64,000 bases of DNA from Sodiomyces alkalinus F11 (taxonomy: Eukaryota > Ascomycota > Sordariomycetes > Glomerellales > Plectosphaerellaceae): contig NW_021167081.1 in NCBI RefSeq assembly GCF_003711515.1, positions 1,414,236-1,478,235 on the forward strand. The letters are read 5' to 3'. Made by a program: the position numbers and the translations under genes. This document shows positions 61,111 through 64,000 of this stretch, one piece after another (position 1 is the stretch's first letter; each line of letters begins with the position of its first letter). A model generated the notes under the pieces. The model was not told where the DNA came from, did no database searches, and saw only the letters and a list, made by a program, of their open reading frames with translations.

Positions 61111-61998
61111 ATGACTACCTCCAGCCTTCTGGACCGTCTTAACAGAGACGGTTTCGTCATCGTCCCCTCGGTCCTATCACCCCAGGAACTCACCATACTC
61201 CACGAAGCGACCCAAAACATCACAGCGCTCGCCCGGGCTGGGAAATGGCCCCATGTACGCACCCTCCCGAAACAATTCCCCCCCTGGCCCAAGGTTAAAA
61301 ACCCAGATAATCCGCCGACGGAGGGCATCTGGGGGGTCCAGGGCCTGATGCACCCAGACCTGCCAGGCAGCGCCCTCTTCGTGCGGACCTATTTCTCCGA
61401 CGCCGTGGTCGGGCCGACCAAGGCGCTGCTCCAATGCGGTGACGACGACCTGGTCATGGAGCTCTTCAACCTGCTGGTGCGGCCCGACGCCGACTTTTCT
61501 CTACGGTGGCACCGCGACGACATCCCCGCGACGGCGACGGCCGAGGAAGAGCTGGCGCGGCTCCGGCAGCCCGCCTTCTCGGCGCAGTGGAACCTGGCGC
61601 TCTACGACGACGAGAGCCTCGTGGTGGTGCCCGGGTCCCACGCGCGCGCGCGCACCGTGGCGGAGCGGGCGGCTGGCCCTTACGAGGACGACGTGCCGGG
61701 CCAGATGAAGGTGACGCTCCGTGCCGGGGATGCGGTGTTCTATAACAACAACATTCTGCACCGCGGGGTCTACGAGGCTCGGAAGGAGAGGATGACGTTG
61801 CATGGCAGTGCCGGACACGTGGAGGGAAGCACGCTCCGGGCTCGGAACGTGCTGCAGCATGGGCTTAAGGATTGGGTGGATCGGGCGGACCTGAGTGCTC
61901 TGGGGGAGAGGGAGAGAGGGAGGGCGGAGCACATGCGAGAGATGCTAATCAAGATGGGACGAGAAGTGGGGGAGCTTGGCTTTTCTCTTGAAGAGTGA
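61111..61998 (+). CDS. Phytanoyl-CoA dioxygenase (PhyH)-like Fe(II)/2-oxoglutarate oxygenase
   Basis: Single exon, 295 residues. The N-terminus DGFVIVPSVLSPQEL is the usual PhyH opening. The iron-binding facial triad is visible: His134 and Asp136 in LRWHRDD, and the distal His217 in NNNILHRGVY, followed by an arginine suited to bind 2-oxoglutarate (RKERMTLHG). The jelly-roll core contains AQWNLALYDDESLVVVPGSH. All metal ligands are present, so hydroxylation of a small molecule or lipid with 2-oxoglutarate as co-substrate is expected; the substrate is unknown. There is no peroxisomal C-terminal tripeptide (it ends SLEE), so a cytosolic protein is more likely. No intron. Confidence 0.92.
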   Translation: MTTSSLLDRLNRDGFVIVPSVLSPQELTILHEATQNITALARAGKWPHVRTLPKQFPPWPKVKNPDNPPTEGIWGVQGLMHPDLPGSALFVRTYFSDAVVGPTKALLQCGDDDLVMELFNLLVRPDADFSLRWHRDDIPATATAEEELARLRQPAFSAQWNLALYDDESLVVVPGSHARARTVAERAAGPYEDDVPGQMKVTLRAGDAVFYNNNILHRGVYEARKERMTLHGSAGHVEGSTLRARNVLQHGLKDWVDRADLSALGERERGRAEHMREMLIKMGREVGELGFSLEE

Positions 61999-62418
61999 GC
62001 AGAGGAGCAAAGGAGGGGGGTTCGGGAAGCGAAGATCACGAGATGAATGGGAACCCGACTTGCGGGCAGATGACCTTAGTTGGCTTTGTTCTTCCGATCT
62101 CTAAAGGTACCTTAGATTAGGTAAGGTAGATATGTACCTTACACGGTAGATTGTATCACGTAACAAGGCTGGTGACTAAGCGACCTCGGTTGATGCCTCA
62201 GGCGTGGCCTATCAGGTGGCTCGAGCCAAGTCTTGTGCATCTTTTCGCTACAGCCAAATCCCAGGATCGGTCGAACCTCACCTTTTCGAGTCTTTGACCC
62301 CCAGCGGCAAAAAACAACTCTTTTCGCATCGTCACCGAATGCCTCCTCTGGCATTCCCTTCCCCTTTGACCGTTCCGCCTCTACTTTACCTAGACGTGCG
62401 CACTCGGTGACAGAAACC
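61999..62418. other. Intergenic region with ACCTTAG elements
   Basis: Contains GGTACCTTAGATTAGGTAAGG at 62106-62126 and a second ACCTTACA copy at 62136. No gene seen. Confidence 0.6.
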
Positions 62419-63627
62419 ATGTGGCCCTCGGTGCGCCGTGTGGCTTCCGTCCCGGCCTCGCCGCTCCAGGTCGTCTCGTCGTCCTTAACCGCCTCCGCGC
62501 CACGGGCTGCTGCACCTGCGACCGTCGCCGTCACCGTCGCCATCGCTGCCAGACCTGGTCGACACCAGCGACGCTTCTCGTCTTCCAAACCTTCCAGCTC
62601 CGACAATGGCCCCAAGGACATCCCCCGGCCATCCGCTGTCCCGGCCACTGCGTCTTCCCGGTCCGGCGAGTCCAAGTCCAACGGCGAGAAGAGGAAACGC
62701 AAGGCCAAGGATGCCGTGGCTTCTCCGAAGTTGCCCAGCGTGCCCAGCACTCAACATCTTTCCCAAGAAGGTAAGCCAGATTTTTTTTTCTATTTCATTT
62801 TTTCTTTTCCTCCTCTTCCTCTCCCTCTCAATATCTATTCGAACGGTGATCACTGACAACACCAAACCCCGTCTATAGCCCTCGGCCTTTCCACCTTCTT
62901 CTCCCTCCACCGCCCGATATCCGTCACCCACAGCATACCCAGGACCATAAGCGACGAGACCTTCGCCTCCATCTTCGACAAGCGCTCCAGGGCCGGCAAC
63001 GTCTCCGAGGTCATCAGCACGCTGTCCCGGACGGCCGACGAGCTCGACGGCGCCATGGCCAAGATGACCATCTCCGACCACGCCGAAGCCGACGCCCACG
63101 CCCACGGCGACTCCGTCCGCAAGATCGACCTCAAGCACCCCGACGGCAGCGAGTCGAGCGTCTACGTCCAGCTCAACGCCATGGCCGGCCAGTTCGTCCC
63201 CTTCCGCCCCCCGCCGCTGCCCCAACCCCAACCGGCGTCGGCGTCGGCGGGTCAAGACGAAGCAGCAGCCCAGATGATGGATGCCGCCGCCGAAGAGCTC
63301 CTCGACGAGTCCCCGCAGCACCGCGTCTACAAGGCCCTCTTCACCATCGAGGAGTCCACCGACCCGGACGGCCACGTCCGCGTCGTCGCCCACAGCCCCC
63401 GCATCGTCCAGGAGGGCGCCGCCCCGCGCTCCTTCCTCGAACGCATGGCCCTGCGCCAGATGCGCTTCCAGGAGGCCCAGGTCGCCCACGACGACGACGA
63501 CGACGGCGGCGGCGCCATGCGGGCCATCAGCGTCCGGCGCCAGCGCAAGCTCAAGATGAAGAAGAAGAAGTACAAGAAGCTCATGAAGCGGACTCGCAAC
63601 CTGCGACGGAAGCTGGATAGGGTATAA
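62419..63627 (+). CDS. COX24: Mitochondrial small-subunit ribosomal protein mS38 (Cox24/AURKAIP1)
   Basis: Two exons, 62419..62770 and 62879..63627, 366 residues; the 108-bp intron (GTAAGC...TATAG) is in phase. The N-terminus MWPSVRRVASVPASPLQVV with many Arg/Ser/Ala and no acids is a mitochondrial presequence ending near HQRRFSSS. The middle is disordered, with FFSLHRPISVTHSIP, which recurs in fungal homologues. The last 25 residues (RRQRKLKMKKKKYKKLMKR, then TRNLRRKLDRV) are the diagnostic mS38/Cox24 helix (DUF1713), which inserts into small-subunit rRNA. In yeast Cox24 is required for COX1 mRNA handling. The acidic DDDDDGGG run lies just before this helix. The long linker makes it larger than the yeast protein, as usual in filamentous fungi. 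Confidence 0.9.
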
Positions 63628-64000
63628 GGCATGGAAACACCGTGGACTTTGCAGGCTTCATTCCTTTTTTTTTTTTTTTTTTTTGTTGTCTCTTCCCCCT
63701 CCTTGGTCTGTCTCCGGCATAATCTCATCTGCACAAGCAAGGGTTCTCTCTTCATGCTCGATTTTTGGTGTTTTGGGGGCTCAGGACATTTTTGTTTTCC
63801 CCTCGATGTGCAGATGTGGCATCCATTGCATAGGCGAGCTTCCCGCTCTCGTGTGTCGTCTCTCTTCATAGACTGCCACACGGCATGCGACGTCAAATCA
63901 ATGGCTGGCATTTTTCTCGTCAACAATTGTCTGATGCACTAGCTGCCCCGGGTCGACCGTTGGATATGCTACACCCTTGGACGTCTTCCGATGAAGGTGT
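63628..64000. other. Right edge, 3' flank of COX24
   Basis: Contains a long T run just after 63666, fitting a 3' UTR. No further gene is seen before the window ends. Confidence 0.6.

Overview
The window looks like nuclear DNA of a filamentous ascomycete (Pezizomycotina, most likely a Sordariomycete). Coding sequences are GC-rich and broken by short introns (about 56-120 bp) with GTRNGT donors and CTAAC/CTGAC branch sites. The gene set (NudC, AP180-type clathrin adaptor, URI/Bud27, TFIIH Tfb3, CLN-type G1 cyclin, Sym1, mS38/Cox24) is typical of that group. Intergenic DNA carries dispersed short palindromes (ACCTTAGGT, TTCGTACGAA, ACGTTGTACAACGT types). All exon boundaries here were assigned by eye from splice signals, reading frame and family conservation; there is no transcript evidence.

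Layout. 0.1-3.5 kb: Gfo/Idh/MocA oxidoreductase and LPLAT acyltransferase (both minus). 6.0-7.2 kb: type I membrane protein. 9.3-11.3 kb: a six-exon cytochrome P450. 11.8-13.8 kb: URI/Bud27. 14.4-15.2 kb: NudC (minus). 15.5-18.1 kb: a decayed LysM/GH18/chitin-binding chitinase of the killer-toxin-like type (minus). 18.5-20.0 kb: unrecognised conserved protein (minus). 20.4-21.5 kb: Tfb3. 22.1-24.4 kb: ANTH/AP180 adaptor (minus). 26.2-27.0 kb: small cysteine-rich protein (minus). 27.6-28.8 kb: MDR reductase (minus) whose stop codon is the first unit of a (TTA)54 microsatellite. 30.1-35.0 kb and 35.9-38.1 kb: a divergent pair, a 1557-residue protein without recognisable domain but with nuclear-localisation-like signals, and a 703-residue protein with a retropepsin-like DSGAT motif. 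40.9-42.2 kb: G1 cyclin (minus). 42.2-57.0 kb: nearly 15 kb with no gene I can support. 57.0-63.6 kb: MFS transporter with a 7-nt exon, Sym1/Mpv17, PhyH-like dioxygenase and mitoribosomal mS38/Cox24 (all plus).

Most genes are unlinked housekeeping functions (dynein regulation, transcription/CDK activation, endocytosis, cell cycle, mitochondrial translation, lipid remodelling). P450, MDR reductase, MFS transporter and PhyH protein are types also found in secondary metabolism, but they are scattered and no polyketide or peptide synthase is present, so I do not call a cluster. The best candidate for an undescribed system is the divergent pair at 30.1-38.1 kb; the most informative broken gene is the chitinase remnant at 15.5-18.1 kb.
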